Below, in pieces: positions 26,234-34,690 of a stretch of DNA of 64,000 nucleotides. The translations under genes were made by a program, and so were the position numbers. The stretch is from Caldilineaceae bacterium. GTDB taxonomy: Bacteria > Chloroflexota > Anaerolineae > Caldilineales > Caldilineaceae. Numbering within the stretch: the stretch's first letter is position 1; each line of letters starts with the position of its first letter. The stretch lies in the NCBI GenBank assembly GCA_022821585.1, contig JAJEDI010000055.1, positions 62,001-126,000 of the forward strand, read 5' to 3'. The notes below the pieces were generated by a model. That model did no database searches, had not been told where the DNA came from, and worked only from the letters and a program-made list of their open reading frames with translations.

Positions 26234-26968
26234 CTAGCGCGCGGCGACAATCAAGTAAGTCAGCCACGTTTCGTCGGTGTTGGATACGTGGAAGGTCGTC
26301 TCCGCCGGCAGGTGAATGGAATCGCCCTCCCGTATCCGTGTTTCCTTCCCGTTGGCGGACAGGGTGCCTTCCCCGGCCAGAATATAGTAAATCTGCTCAA
26401 GATCGTGTGCATTCCGTTCCTTTGACCGTCGCCGCGGCTGCACCATCTCCCTGTCGATGAAAGCCAGGCCGCGCAGGCAGCCGCCTTCCCGCTCCGAGTC
26501 GGGGCCGAGCAGATGCCAGCGCACCGCGCCCAGCCCGTCGCTCTGCGGCGCCGCATCGCGCCAATTGCGACGCACCAGGCGGCCGCCGTCCCCGTCAACC
26601 GGCATGTTGATCACGTGGTGCAGCAGCCAGCCCTCCGCCGAGTTGAACAGCTGGTGGTACTGCCCCGATGGCAGATAGATGATGTCGCCCTCCTCCACCG
26701 GCGACAGAATATCGCCGCACAGAATCTGGCCCGTGCCGTCGATAATATAGTAAAGCTGCTCGCGATTCTCATGTTTGTGATAGTCCGACTGCTTGCGCCC
26801 CTGCACCGCGTGCACGGTGAATACCCCCAGCTTTTCCAGCGTCCCGTGTTGCGGAGGCTGCCCGGCGCCGTCCCCGCCCGCCGGCCTGGGCTGCAGGCAG
26901 CTCCAGACGATCGCGCTGTCATGGGCGACAACCGGCTGCGCCTCGCGCCAGTTCACAACTGTTGGCAT
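26234..26968 (-). CDS. Bicupin protein
   Basis: A 244-aa protein of two cupin barrels. The first has a complete metal set, His64, His66, Glu70 and His105 (HKHENRE then GQYHQLF). The second, from about residue 190, has NAHDLEQIYYIL and a late His in FHVSN but lacks the first His-x-His pair, so it is probably structural or binds metal differently. Related proteins are dioxygenases, isomerases or sugar-binding regulators. Position between an epimerase and a PhyH gene fits a carbohydrate or sugar-acid pathway. Specific reaction unknown. Confidence 0.85.
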   Translation of the reverse strand: MPTVVNWREAQPVVAHDSAIVWSCLQPRPAGGDGAGQPPQHGTLEKLGVFTVHAVQGRKQSDYHKHENREQLYYIIDGTGQILCGDILSPVEEGDIIYLPSGQYHQLFNSAEGWLLHHVINMPVDGDGGRLVRRNWRDAAPQSDGLGAVRWHLLGPDSEREGGCLRGLAFIDREMVQPRRRSKERNAHDLEQIYYILAGEGTLSANGKETRIREGDSIHLPAETTFHVSNTDETWLTYLIVAAR

Positions 26969-27009
26969 GGTCCGGACTCCCGGTTGAGCATAGGAACCCC
27001 CCGGACCCT

Positions 27010-27780
27010 TTACGACCAGTCCTCGGCCGGTAGAAGCTCAGTCATCTGCCGGATGCGCGGTCGTGTCAGGTCTACGAACGAACGGTGAAAGGAGAAGGCC
27101 CCGTGCTTTCTCAGCCCCTCATAATGACGCGCCACTCTTGGCTTCGCCGCGAACTTCAGGGCGATGTATCGCCGGTCCTCCTGCTTGCCGAAGACGGCAT
27201 GATACAGATACTGGTTAAAAAACACAGCGTCGCCAGGCTCGACCTCAAGTGCGCAGCCGGGCAGGTCGCGCCCGGGCACGCCAAACGGCGTCACCTCCGG
27301 CGTGGACTGAATGTGGTTGAGCCTTTCAAGCTGATCATAGAGCGGCCTTCGATGCGAACCGGGCATCACGCGCAGCGCCCCCGCATCCTTCCTCGTTGGC
27401 GTCAGGTACAGCATCACCTTGATACGCACGTAGTCCGGCTCCTCTTCCCCGGGCCGGTCGCAATGCCACTCGTGGCTCTGCGTTTCGTTGAAACTGCCCT
27501 TGTTGCCCTCGGAGCCGCCCCACACGAATCCGGCGCCCAGCAGCCGCTCAATCGTCAGGTAGATGCGGTCGTCTTCCACAAGCCCGGAGAGCTCCCGGCT
27601 CGACTCGAGGAACGGCGCGACATGCTGGTACTCTCCCAGGTCCGGTCCGCCGCCCCGCTCCTCGCGCCACAGGGCATCGGCCGCGCTGCGAATTTCGTCA
27701 ATCTCCTCTGCCGGGAAAAGCCGCGGCAACAGGAGAAAGCCGAACGTCTCAAAATGGGCGATCTGTTGGTCGCTGAGCAT
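27010..27780 (-). CDS. Phytanoyl-CoA dioxygenase family (PhyH) oxygenase
   Basis: A 256-aa Fe(II)/2-oxoglutarate oxygenase. The iron ligands are His106-x-Asp108 (EWHCDRP) and the distal His in QYLYHAVFG, and an Arg near RRYIALKFAAKPR would bind 2-oxoglutarate. The N terminus (FETFGFLLLPRLFPAEEI) is typical. Bacterial PhyH proteins act on many small molecules (phosphonates, amino acids, halogenation substrates), and despite the name few use phytanoyl-CoA. It starts 15 bp after the NHL gene in the same operon and probably hydroxylates a pathway intermediate (inference). Confidence 0.9.
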   Translation of the reverse strand: MLSDQQIAHFETFGFLLLPRLFPAEEIDEIRSAADALWREERGGGPDLGEYQHVAPFLESSRELSGLVEDDRIYLTIERLLGAGFVWGGSEGNKGSFNETQSHEWHCDRPGEEEPDYVRIKVMLYLTPTRKDAGALRVMPGSHRRPLYDQLERLNHIQSTPEVTPFGVPGRDLPGCALEVEPGDAVFFNQYLYHAVFGKQEDRRYIALKFAAKPRVARHYEGLRKHGAFSFHRSFVDLTRPRIRQMTELLPAEDWS

Positions 27781-27795
27781 GAGTGGCTCCCTGTT

Positions 27796-28653
27796 TCAAA
27801 CCCGCGTAAACTTCTGCAGACGGTTGTCCAGAAATGGCACCTCTGCCACATAAAGATCCCCGTGTGAGTCCACCCACAGCCCATGTGGGCCATTGGCGAA
27901 CTGCCCCGGCGCATCGCCCTGCTCGCCCCAGCGCGCCAGCAACTCGCCGTCCAGGTCAAATACGCTGATGCGGTACCTGCCCTCAGCCATATAGACGTTG
28001 TCGTCGCCGTCGATGTACAGATCGTTTGGCCCGTCCAGGTCGGACCACTCGCCCTGGTACGTGCCTTCCGCATCGAAAATCTGCATGCGTCTGTTCGTGC
28101 GGTCCAGGACCAGCACACGCCCGCGGCTGTCCACCCGAATGCCGTGCGGCAACGCGAACTGCCCCGGCCCCGTGCCTTCCTCGCCCCACGACTGCAGCAA
28201 CGTCCCGTCCGCAGAGAAGCGGTGCACGCGAAACTGGCCGTAGCCGTCGGATACGTAGATATCGCCCCACGGCGCCTCTACCGCCCAGGTCGGCCCGTTG
28301 AACGGCTGCCCCGGCGCGCCGACCGCGTCCGCCGTGCCCAGCGTCAGCAGCACTTTCCCCTCGGTGTCCAGCTTACGCACCGTGTGGTCATCGACGTCAG
28401 CCACGTACATCTGGTCCTGTTCATTGAACCAGACGCTGTGCGGATTCTTGAACAGGTCCTCGCCCAACGAAGTCAGAAAACTGCCCTCACGATCATAGAC
28501 CAGAATCGCCGGAGGATCGCGCCGGGCAATGTAAACACGGTCCTGTGAATCGGTCGCCACCGCCGGCGTCACCCCGCCGAAAACGCGGCCTCCCGCTCCC
28601 TGGCCCCACCCTTCAACTACCTTGTATTCGAAACCGCCCTGGCTCCCTGCCAT
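27796..28653 (-). CDS. NHL-repeat six-bladed beta-propeller protein
   Basis: A 285-aa protein consisting of NHL repeats. Blades are marked by GPTWAVEAPWGDIYVSD, LPHGIRVDSRGRVLVLD and GPHGLWVDSHGDLYVAE, each followed by a strand such as RVHRFSADG or RMQIFDAEG. No signal peptide is visible, so it would be cytoplasmic unless exported another way. ATG 28653 follows AGGAGAAGGGGAG. NHL propellers bind ligands, or act as lactonases or hydrolases in the SMP-30-like branch. A lactonase role would suit a sugar-acid pathway, but no metal-ligand set proves it. Confidence 0.85.
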   Translation of the reverse strand: MAGSQGGFEYKVVEGWGQGAGGRVFGGVTPAVATDSQDRVYIARRDPPAILVYDREGSFLTSLGEDLFKNPHSVWFNEQDQMYVADVDDHTVRKLDTEGKVLLTLGTADAVGAPGQPFNGPTWAVEAPWGDIYVSDGYGQFRVHRFSADGTLLQSWGEEGTGPGQFALPHGIRVDSRGRVLVLDRTNRRMQIFDAEGTYQGEWSDLDGPNDLYIDGDDNVYMAEGRYRISVFDLDGELLARWGEQGDAPGQFANGPHGLWVDSHGDLYVAEVPFLDNRLQKFTRV

Positions 28654-28717
28654 CTCCCCTTCTCCTCTACTTGTTCGGTTCGCACCCGCATGCCGGCGGC
28701 AAGACCAAATGCTGGCC

Positions 28718-29443
28718 CTACGGTCTCGGGCTTTCCATCAGCACTGTGACGCCCATATCAATGTACTTGCTGCGTAGGTCCGGCGAATAGTTTCTGAAGC
28801 TTATTTTAGCGTCCGCACCTTCCAACTGCTTAAGCGCGTGGCGTACGCAGTCGTCAACGGACTTGAACGGATGCTCCGGATGCGCTTCCAGATCAAAGAG
28901 CAGATCGTTCGGTCCCCACGTCAGGCAATCAACCCCCGGCTTGGCCAGTCTGTGCACTGTGGTCACCGCCCGCACCGAATCCATCTGCAGGCACAGGATT
29001 CCGGTGCGGTTCCACCAGTCGGCATACTCCAATCGATTATCGCGCCCCTCGATACCGTAGCGCGCCGCGCCGCCCCAGCTCCTCCTGCCGACCTGGGGAT
29101 AGTAGAAGGCTTCGATCGCTTCGTCCACCGTCGCCTCCTCCTCCACGATCGGAATCTCGATGCCGAGCGGGCCAAGGTCGAGGATGTTGCCGATCAGGTA
29201 GGCGTGCCGCGTGTGCTTGATGCGAAACTGCACGGGGACGCCCAGCTCCGCCGCCAGCCCGCAGATCTCCACCACCCGCTCCTCGTTATATGGCGAGTGC
29301 TGGCTGTCCACCGAAAGGAAGTCGTAACTGTCCTTGCTCAGGATCTCTTCAAGTTGACTCTTCGTGGCGTTGAAGGGGGCCGACACGCCGATCACGATCT
29401 CCCCGCTGCGTATGCGCTGCTTCAGTGACGCGCCGTCCGACAT
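28718..29443 (-). CDS. HpcH/HpaI-family aldolase
   Basis: A 241-aa class II (metal-dependent) aldolase related to 2-keto-3-deoxyglucarate and HpcH aldolases, which split 2-oxo-3-deoxy acids into pyruvate and an aldehyde. Visible motifs are DFLSVDSQHSPYN (residues 36-48), RIKHT with the substrate-side Arg, IPIVEEEATVDEAI, and VDCLTWGPNDLLFDL. The expected metal Glu region reads LQMDS, slightly altered. ATG 29443 follows AGGAGG and is preferred over the open frame to 29536. It probably supplies pyruvate to the pathway (inference). Confidence 0.88.
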   Translation of the reverse strand: MSDGASLKQRIRSGEIVIGVSAPFNATKSQLEEILSKDSYDFLSVDSQHSPYNEERVVEICGLAAELGVPVQFRIKHTRHAYLIGNILDLGPLGIEIPIVEEEATVDEAIEAFYYPQVGRRSWGGAARYGIEGRDNRLEYADWWNRTGILCLQMDSVRAVTTVHRLAKPGVDCLTWGPNDLLFDLEAHPEHPFKSVDDCVRHALKQLEGADAKISFRNYSPDLRSKYIDMGVTVLMESPRP

Positions 29444-29836
29444 TACCGCCTCCTGTGACTCTTGACAATGAATTGTTAGACCTCTGTTTAGCTGAAACTG
29501 TTTGCAATCTGAAACCGGTTTTTGTTCCACGCGCAAATTCCGGTGTGGATTCGGTTCGAATCCTGATTCTCAACCAAAGTCGCTGAAATCGAGGCTTATG
29601 ACAGTCTAACACCAACGCGCCTTCAATGCAGACCGGCGCGCGCCTTCTGCTCCTGCGCGTGAGGCCCACCCGCTCTCAACGTCGTAGGGCCGCTTTGGGT
29701 CCGTCGGCCGCCAGTGCAAGATCTTCCCGAGCGATATTCGGCTGTACTACTGAATCAGGTGGGCAAGTAGAGGTCGGGCCCGCATAGGCGCCGTCCGTTC
29801 AAGGGGGCCGGTCCGCTTAAGCACAGTACTCTGATC
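29444..29836. other. Intergenic region within the catabolic run
   Basis: The largest gap inside the 12-gene run. No coding frame, clear promoter or terminator seen. A T-arm-like GGTTCGAATCC near 29550 lacks a matching tRNA body. A secondary promoter for the aldolase gene could lie here. Confidence 0.4.
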
Positions 29837-30337
29837 TCAGTCCAGAAACTCCATCTGGCTCCGCAACGCAAAAGACTCAGCGTCGATCGCCCGCGACACC
29901 GCCAGCACGCCGTCCAGATGATCGCACTCATGCTGCAGCAGCTCCGACAGATCATCTTCCAGCAGCATCGTCTGCTCCTGCCATGCCCGGTCAAGAAACG
30001 TGATCCGGCACTGCCTGTGCCGCCTCACCTTGACCACCAGGTCCGGAAAACACATGCAGTCGTCCCACATCGTGAACATCTCTTCACTCTGCTGGTCGAG
30101 GACCGGATTGAAAAAGACCGTCGGCGAGGAAATATACATGTAGACAAGCCGCTTCATAACCCCGATCTGGGGCGCCGCGATCGCCCGGCCCACGCCGTAC
30201 TTGCGCCGAAAATCAAACAAGGTGTCATGCAGGTCCTCGATGGCCGGCGCCAGGCTTTCAACCTCATCCCGCCGCACCGGTTCGCACACCTCGTACAGCT
30301 TCGGATGTCCAAGTAGCAGTACCTCTCGTACAGCCAT
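29837..30337 (-). CDS. Divergent peptide deformylase
   Basis: A 166-aa metalloenzyme of the polypeptide deformylase fold. Motif 1 is GVGRAIAAPQIG (48-59), motif 2 reads DDCMCFPDL (92-100) where the norm is EGCLSFP, and motif 3 is LQHECDHLDG (134-143). Metal ligands Cys94, His136, His140 and catalytic Glu137 are all kept. The altered motif 2 and the location in a catabolic operon, away from any formyltransferase gene, suggest an auxiliary deformylase or an amidohydrolase for a formylated small molecule (inference). Housekeeping deformylation of nascent peptides remains possible. Confidence 0.87.
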   Translation of the reverse strand: MAVREVLLLGHPKLYEVCEPVRRDEVESLAPAIEDLHDTLFDFRRKYGVGRAIAAPQIGVMKRLVYMYISSPTVFFNPVLDQQSEEMFTMWDDCMCFPDLVVKVRRHRQCRITFLDRAWQEQTMLLEDDLSELLQHECDHLDGVLAVSRAIDAESFALRSQMEFLD

Positions 30338-30434
30338 CTGATCGCTCCAACTTCTGTATGTGCCTTTGGATTTGCCAGGCCCATAGTCCCAACTAAACTG
30401 CAGTAAACTGGGTGCTCAACCGATTCAACGAACC

Positions 30435-31490
30435 TCAGCGGCACCACACCGACAACTCACGGTTCTGCACCGGAAAGTCGATCCGCTGATTGCCCAGCCG
30501 CTGCGATTCGTGAATGGCAATACACATTTCCAGCGCCGCGCGTCCGTCCTCACCGGTAGAGCAGGTCTCGCCGTCCGTCTCGATGGCCTGGATCAGGTCC
30601 TCGATGGCCCCCGTCGTCTGGCTTTTCGTCTCCTGCGGCGGGTCAATCTCCGCCTTTCTGAGTCGAGTGTAAGGGTCATTGGGGTCTTTTTCCCACAGCT
30701 CCAGGCCCAGGCCATTGTACAGACAGCGTAGCACCCCGTCGGTGCCGACAATGTCGATGTCCAGCCCCAAAATCTTGTCATGCGCCCCCGCAAAATGGAT
30801 CCCCACGCCGCTTTTCGTCCGGCCAATGCCGCCTCCGCTGGCGTCTATGCGGTGGGTCAACGTTTCCGGGGGATCGAACTCCCCTTCCAGATAGCCTACC
30901 ATCCACGCCATCGGCTCGTCCAGCAGCATCAGCAATATGTCGAACAGGTGCGTCACGTTGTGGACCAGCCCGTGCGTGCAGTACGCCGTCGCCTCCCGCA
31001 CTTCGCCCACCGCGCCCTCGGCGATCAATTTACGTGCGTAACGGAAATGTTCCATCCAGCGCCGGCCATGTCCGATCGTGAGCTTGGTCCCGTGCTGCCG
31101 GCAGGCATGCATCATGATGTCGCACTCGGCCAGCGAGATCGCCATCGGCTTCGTGACCAGGACTCCCTTGACGCCCGCCGCGGCCGCCGCCACCGTTGCC
31201 TCGGCATGCAGCGGGGCATGGGTCGCCACGCCCACAATATCGAGTTTCTCCTTTTCCAGCATCTCATTGTAGTCGGCGTAGGTACGCACGTCGCCATACC
31301 TTTGCCGGAACCGGGCGCGGCTCTCCTCGCCCGGCGCAGCTCCGGCCACCAGGCGGGTCCTCGGCTCGTGCGCGAACACCGCCGCATGGCTGTAAGGCAC
31401 CAGAAACACCGGGTGGCCGGCCATCTCGTCATCGATGAACGCGCCCATGCGCCCAAGCCCGATGACGCCGGCGCGGTACTCTCCGTTCAT
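30435..31490 (-). CDS. Gfo/Idh/MocA-family oxidoreductase
   Basis: A 351-aa NAD(P)-dependent sugar or cyclitol oxidoreductase. The Rossmann motif GVIGLGRMG is at residues 8-16, VTKP near 112-115 replaces the usual EKP, and the C-terminal alpha/beta domain contains HGRRWMEHFRYARKLI and GGGIGRTKSGVGIHF. The family oxidises or reduces hydroxyl groups of sugars, inositols and their acids, or acts as a dehydratase or hydrolase. It lies 72 bp downstream of a second, quite different Gfo/Idh gene, so two redox steps are likely in this pathway. Confidence 0.9.
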   Translation of the reverse strand: MNGEYRAGVIGLGRMGAFIDDEMAGHPVFLVPYSHAAVFAHEPRTRLVAGAAPGEESRARFRQRYGDVRTYADYNEMLEKEKLDIVGVATHAPLHAEATVAAAAAGVKGVLVTKPMAISLAECDIMMHACRQHGTKLTIGHGRRWMEHFRYARKLIAEGAVGEVREATAYCTHGLVHNVTHLFDILLMLLDEPMAWMVGYLEGEFDPPETLTHRIDASGGGIGRTKSGVGIHFAGAHDKILGLDIDIVGTDGVLRCLYNGLGLELWEKDPNDPYTRLRKAEIDPPQETKSQTTGAIEDLIQAIETDGETCSTGEDGRAALEMCIAIHESQRLGNQRIDFPVQNRELSVWCR

Positions 31491-31562
31491 GGAAGACGCC
31501 TTTGGATTGTCATGGATTGTCGTCGCCGCACAGGGGGCGGTGGCACAGTATGTAGGCCCGAA

Positions 31563-32597
31563 CTAAGTCTTTCTTATCGTCTCAACCGGAAGCGACCAAC
31601 CGTCCCACTCCTGCCCGCAGCGCGGACATCGTTCCACGTTGGAAATGACCTTGTCGCCGCACATGCACCACATGAGCCAGCCCGGTTCGCCTTCAGGCAA
31701 GGGCGGAATCCCCATGCCGGCCGAGTCCATGATACCCCAAATGAAACGAGCGATTCGCACCGCTACTCGTCCCGATGTCAGCGGCTCCCTGTCATCCTTG
31801 ATACAGTCAATAAAATGACGAATCTGCACAGCCGAGCTGTCCACCGCTTCGAGCGTCTCGATCACCTGCCCGCCCCGCATGATCCTCCCGTTGCCCCGAC
31901 TGGTCGAATCGATGAAGACCGAGTAGCCGTTGCCATAGGCCGTTAACTGTTCGCTGTGGCCCCCTGAACCGAAACTGCTGGTCATCGATCCGACCGAGCC
32001 GCACTGAAAGCGGATGTTCGCAAGCGTGTGCCCTTCCCGCTGCGCGTTGAACATATCGCACTGCGCCGTCACCTCCGCCGGTTCGCCGCACAGGTAATAA
32101 AGAGGGTCCACGATATGGTTGCGGATAAGGCCCAGGTAGGCCGGTTCAGGCCGGACATAGTTCGCCAGCAGGACCTCAGGGGGTTCGTCCCCAAAGAGCG
32201 CCTTGACCCGCTGCAGCGCATAGGTCCGGTTCCAGGCCACCATCAGGTGCTTTCCAGCCCTTTCCCCCGCTGCCGCCATTTCTTCCACCTCCGCCACCGT
32301 ATAGGCAGGCGGCTTCTCCACCAGAACATGCACGCCCGCCTCAAAGCTGTGGAGCGTCTGCGGATGGTGCGCCAGATCGGGCGTGAGTATGAGAACCGCG
32401 TCCAGCTTCACGCTTTCCAGCATCTCGCTGATAAGGGAAAACGTCCGCTCGACGTTGAACTCCTGTGCCGCGGACTCAAGCCGCTGCGGACTCAAATCAG
32501 CCAGCGCGGCGAACTCGACGTCCTCCAACTTTGCCAGGGCCCGGGCCAGGCCCAGCCCTCGATGTCCTACACCGGCAACGCCAACACGAATCTTCAT
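31563..32597 (-). CDS. Gfo/Idh/MocA oxidoreductase with C-terminal zinc-ribbon tail
   Basis: A 344-aa oxidoreductase: GVAGVGHRG at residues 6-14, VEKPPAYTV near 92-100, and the usual C-terminal sheet domain. After about residue 300 comes a short appended module with Cys311-x-Cys313 and Cys324-x2-Cys327 (WCMCG then CPRCG), a rubredoxin or zinc-ribbon-like knuckle pair that is not part of the standard family. It may bind zinc for structure or iron for electron transfer (inference). ATG 32597 follows AAAGGA, 18 bp after the permease gene, so transport and oxidation are co-expressed. Confidence 0.9.
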   Translation of the reverse strand: MKIRVGVAGVGHRGLGLARALAKLEDVEFAALADLSPQRLESAAQEFNVERTFSLISEMLESVKLDAVLILTPDLAHHPQTLHSFEAGVHVLVEKPPAYTVAEVEEMAAAGERAGKHLMVAWNRTYALQRVKALFGDEPPEVLLANYVRPEPAYLGLIRNHIVDPLYYLCGEPAEVTAQCDMFNAQREGHTLANIRFQCGSVGSMTSSFGSGGHSEQLTAYGNGYSVFIDSTSRGNGRIMRGGQVIETLEAVDSSAVQIRHFIDCIKDDREPLTSGRVAVRIARFIWGIMDSAGMGIPPLPEGEPGWLMWCMCGDKVISNVERCPRCGQEWDGWSLPVETIRKT

Positions 32598-32615
32598 GAT
32601 ATGTCCTTTGCGCAG

Positions 32616-33611
32616 CTACTTCTCCCCGGTCGGGGTCAGCATGCGCGGGTTTAGCGCATCGTTCAGGCCGTCTCCCAAAAATGTGAAAGCCAGTACGGTG
32701 ACGAACAGGACCATGCCGGGCATGACAACGAGGTGAGGCCGGTAGCGCCACTGCACCAGGTTCTCCGCGATCATCATGCCCCAACTGGCCCCCGGCGGCT
32801 GAATGCCCAGCCCGAGATAGCTCAGCGACGCCTCGGTCAGCATCGCCCCGCCGAAGCTGGCGCTTAGCGAAACGATGACCGGTCCCAGGGCATTCGGTAC
32901 CAGATGGTGGACGATGATGCGCCACTCCTTCGCCCCCACAACCTGCGCCGAGCTGACATACTCGGTCGCCCGCAGCGACAGCACCTGCCCTCGCACCAGC
33001 CGCGCCAGGTTCGGCCAGCCCGTGATGCCCAGCACCGCGAAGATCAGCAGATAGTCCAGGTAGAGCGTATTGCCCAGCGCCCGGATGCCGAACTCCTTGA
33101 CCAGCGCGTCACCAAATCGAATGAAGCTGGGCTTCAACGTGGCCGCGAGAAAGACCGCAAGCAGAATATGGGGAAACGCCTGCAGAAAGTCGATCGTTCG
33201 CACCACCAGCGCATCCACATATCCACCCATATAGGCACCCAATGCGCCAATCAGGACGCCGAGAACGAAGGCCATCGTTGTGGTAACCACCGCAACCAGG
33301 ATAGCCGTGCGCCCCCCAGCCAGGATCCGCGACAGCATATCCCGCCCCAGTTCGTCCGTGCCCAGCGGGTGCAGCCTCGTCGGCGGCTGCGCGATGTTGT
33401 CCCAGTCCTGATACAGATGATCGTAGGGGGTGAGAAAGGGCCCGAACGCAGCGATGAAAAAGACGATAAAGATGACAACGATGCTCCCCATCGCCAGCCG
33501 GTTGGCGATCAGCTGGCTGAAAGCATCTTTCCACAGATTGCGCTCTGGACGCCGAAACTGGTCGGTCAACTGTTGACGCTGGTCTTCGGCCTGACTTTCC
33601 TGCTCCGCCAT
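32616..33611 (-). CDS. Dpp/Opp-type ABC importer permease (DppC-like), second cluster
   Basis: A 331-aa membrane subunit with a hydrophilic N-terminal 30 residues, then helices, HPLGTDELGRDMLSR near residues 81-95 and the EAA loop EYVSSAQVVGAKEWRI. A stretch near 155-185 (LKPSFIRFGDALVKEFGIRALG) is a longer periplasmic loop than in the first cluster. It pairs with the DppB-like gene 94 bp upstream. As in the first cluster, no ATPase gene accompanies it. Confidence 0.92.
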   Translation of the reverse strand: MAEQESQAEDQRQQLTDQFRRPERNLWKDAFSQLIANRLAMGSIVVIFIVFFIAAFGPFLTPYDHLYQDWDNIAQPPTRLHPLGTDELGRDMLSRILAGGRTAILVAVVTTTMAFVLGVLIGALGAYMGGYVDALVVRTIDFLQAFPHILLAVFLAATLKPSFIRFGDALVKEFGIRALGNTLYLDYLLIFAVLGITGWPNLARLVRGQVLSLRATEYVSSAQVVGAKEWRIIVHHLVPNALGPVIVSLSASFGGAMLTEASLSYLGLGIQPPGASWGMMIAENLVQWRYRPHLVVMPGMVLFVTVLAFTFLGDGLNDALNPRMLTPTGEK

Positions 33612-33705
33612 GATTCTGGATTCCCGCCGCCTATTTCATTCCTGTGGTCAACTGCTGCGCCAACCAGGTGGCGAACAGTACAGGCGCACTTTACTGGACA
33701 GACTG

Positions 33706-34656
33706 CTACCGCCGCGCTCTTTCCCCAACCCGCACCCGCGGATCAACGACACCGTACAGAATATCTACCACCAGATTCATAAAGAGAATGATCGCCGCGC
33801 TGAAAAGGGTGGTGATCATCAGGACCGGGTAGTCCAGGCCGATGATGCCCTGCCACACCAGCCAGCCGAATCCGTGAATGTTGAAAATCTGCTCGACAAA
33901 GATGCTGCCCGTGATAAATCCGCCAAGCGAAGCAGCCGTGATCGTCAGAATCGGCGTGAACGCATTGCGCAGCACGTGGCGCACGATGATCAGCCGCTCT
34001 GTCAGCCCCTTGGCCCGCGCCGTCCGCACGTAGTCCTGGCTGATCGTCTCCAGAATGCTCGACCGCCACTGCCGCACCAGGCCCGCCGTGCCCGTGAAGC
34101 CGATCAGCATCATCGGCAGGATGATCTTCTGGCTGAAGATGCCTTCCCAACCGATGCTGCTTTCAATCCAGCCGAGTTTGAGAATGAAGACGATCATCAG
34201 CATCGGCGCCAGCACAAAAGTGGGTATCGTAGACACCGCCACCGTCGTGCTGACGATAATGTAGTCTATCGTCCGGTTGTGGAACCTGGCCGCGATGATC
34301 CCCAGAATGGTCCCGCTGACGAACCAGAAGAACATCCCCACCAGGCCCAGCTGAATGCTCTTCGGCCACGCCTTCGCCAGCATCACGTTGATCGACCTCT
34401 GCCCGGACAGAATCGAGTAACCCAGCTGACCCTGCATCAGACGCCCCAGGAACTCTCCGTATTGGACGATGAACGGTCTGTCCAGTCCGAGCGAGTGGCG
34501 CACCCTTTCGCGCAGTTCCTCGTCCCAGTAGGCCTCCTGCAACAGCTCCATCAGCGGATCCCCGGGGCCGTAGTGGGCCAGGACAAACGTCAACGCCGAC
34601 GCGGCGAAAAGTGTGGGGATTATGTAGACCAGGCGCCGGATAATGTATGCGCTAAT
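33706..34656 (-). CDS. Dpp/Opp-type ABC importer permease (DppB-like) with AUU start
   Basis: A 316-aa membrane protein. The first ATG/GTG/TTG-based start (TTG 34593) would cut off the conserved first helix. Reading upstream in frame restores it completely (SAYIIRRLVYIIPTLFAASA) back to an in-frame TGA, and the only sensible initiation point is ATT at 34656-34654. That codon has a perfect AAGGAGG 7 bases upstream. The EAA loop [22 protein letters not shown] and the GPGDPL segment confirm the family. AUU starts are known for infC and a few other genes; a base-call error of ATG is the alternative. Confidence 0.88.
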   Translation of the reverse strand: MSAYIIRRLVYIIPTLFAASALTFVLAHYGPGDPLMELLQEAYWDEELRERVRHSLGLDRPFIVQYGEFLGRLMQGQLGYSILSGQRSINVMLAKAWPKSIQLGLVGMFFWFVSGTILGIIAARFHNRTIDYIIVSTTVAVSTIPTFVLAPMLMIVFILKLGWIESSIGWEGIFSQKIILPMMLIGFTGTAGLVRQWRSSILETISQDYVRTARAKGLTERLIIVRHVLRNAFTPILTITAASLGGFITGSIFVEQIFNIHGFGWLVWQGIIGLDYPVLMITTLFSAAIILFMNLVVDILYGVVDPRVRVGERARR

Positions 34657-34670
34657 CCTTCAACCTCCTT
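34654..34670 (-). promoter_or_regulatory. Ribosome site that decides the AUU start
   Basis: AAGGAGG (34670-34664), 7-nt spacer, then ATT (34656-34654). No ATG, GTG or TTG lies in frame between the upstream stop and the end of the first conserved helix. Confidence 0.75.
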
Positions 34671-34690
34671 GCGGCCGGTACCCTGACGGC

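Noticed and set aside
29540-29576. Possible tRNA 3' half (GGTTCGAATCC followed by a CCA)
   Set aside because: The T-stem has a mismatch, and no matching acceptor 5' strand, D-arm or anticodon arm is present in the preceding 80 bp. At most a tRNA fragment or chance.
30780-31946. 388-codon open frame on the + strand
   Set aside because: Antisense to the two Gfo/Idh genes; composition rich in Arg, His and Pro with no family motif.
33610-34686. 358-codon open frame on the + strand
   Set aside because: Antisense to the DppB-like permease, which has full family motifs on the other strand.
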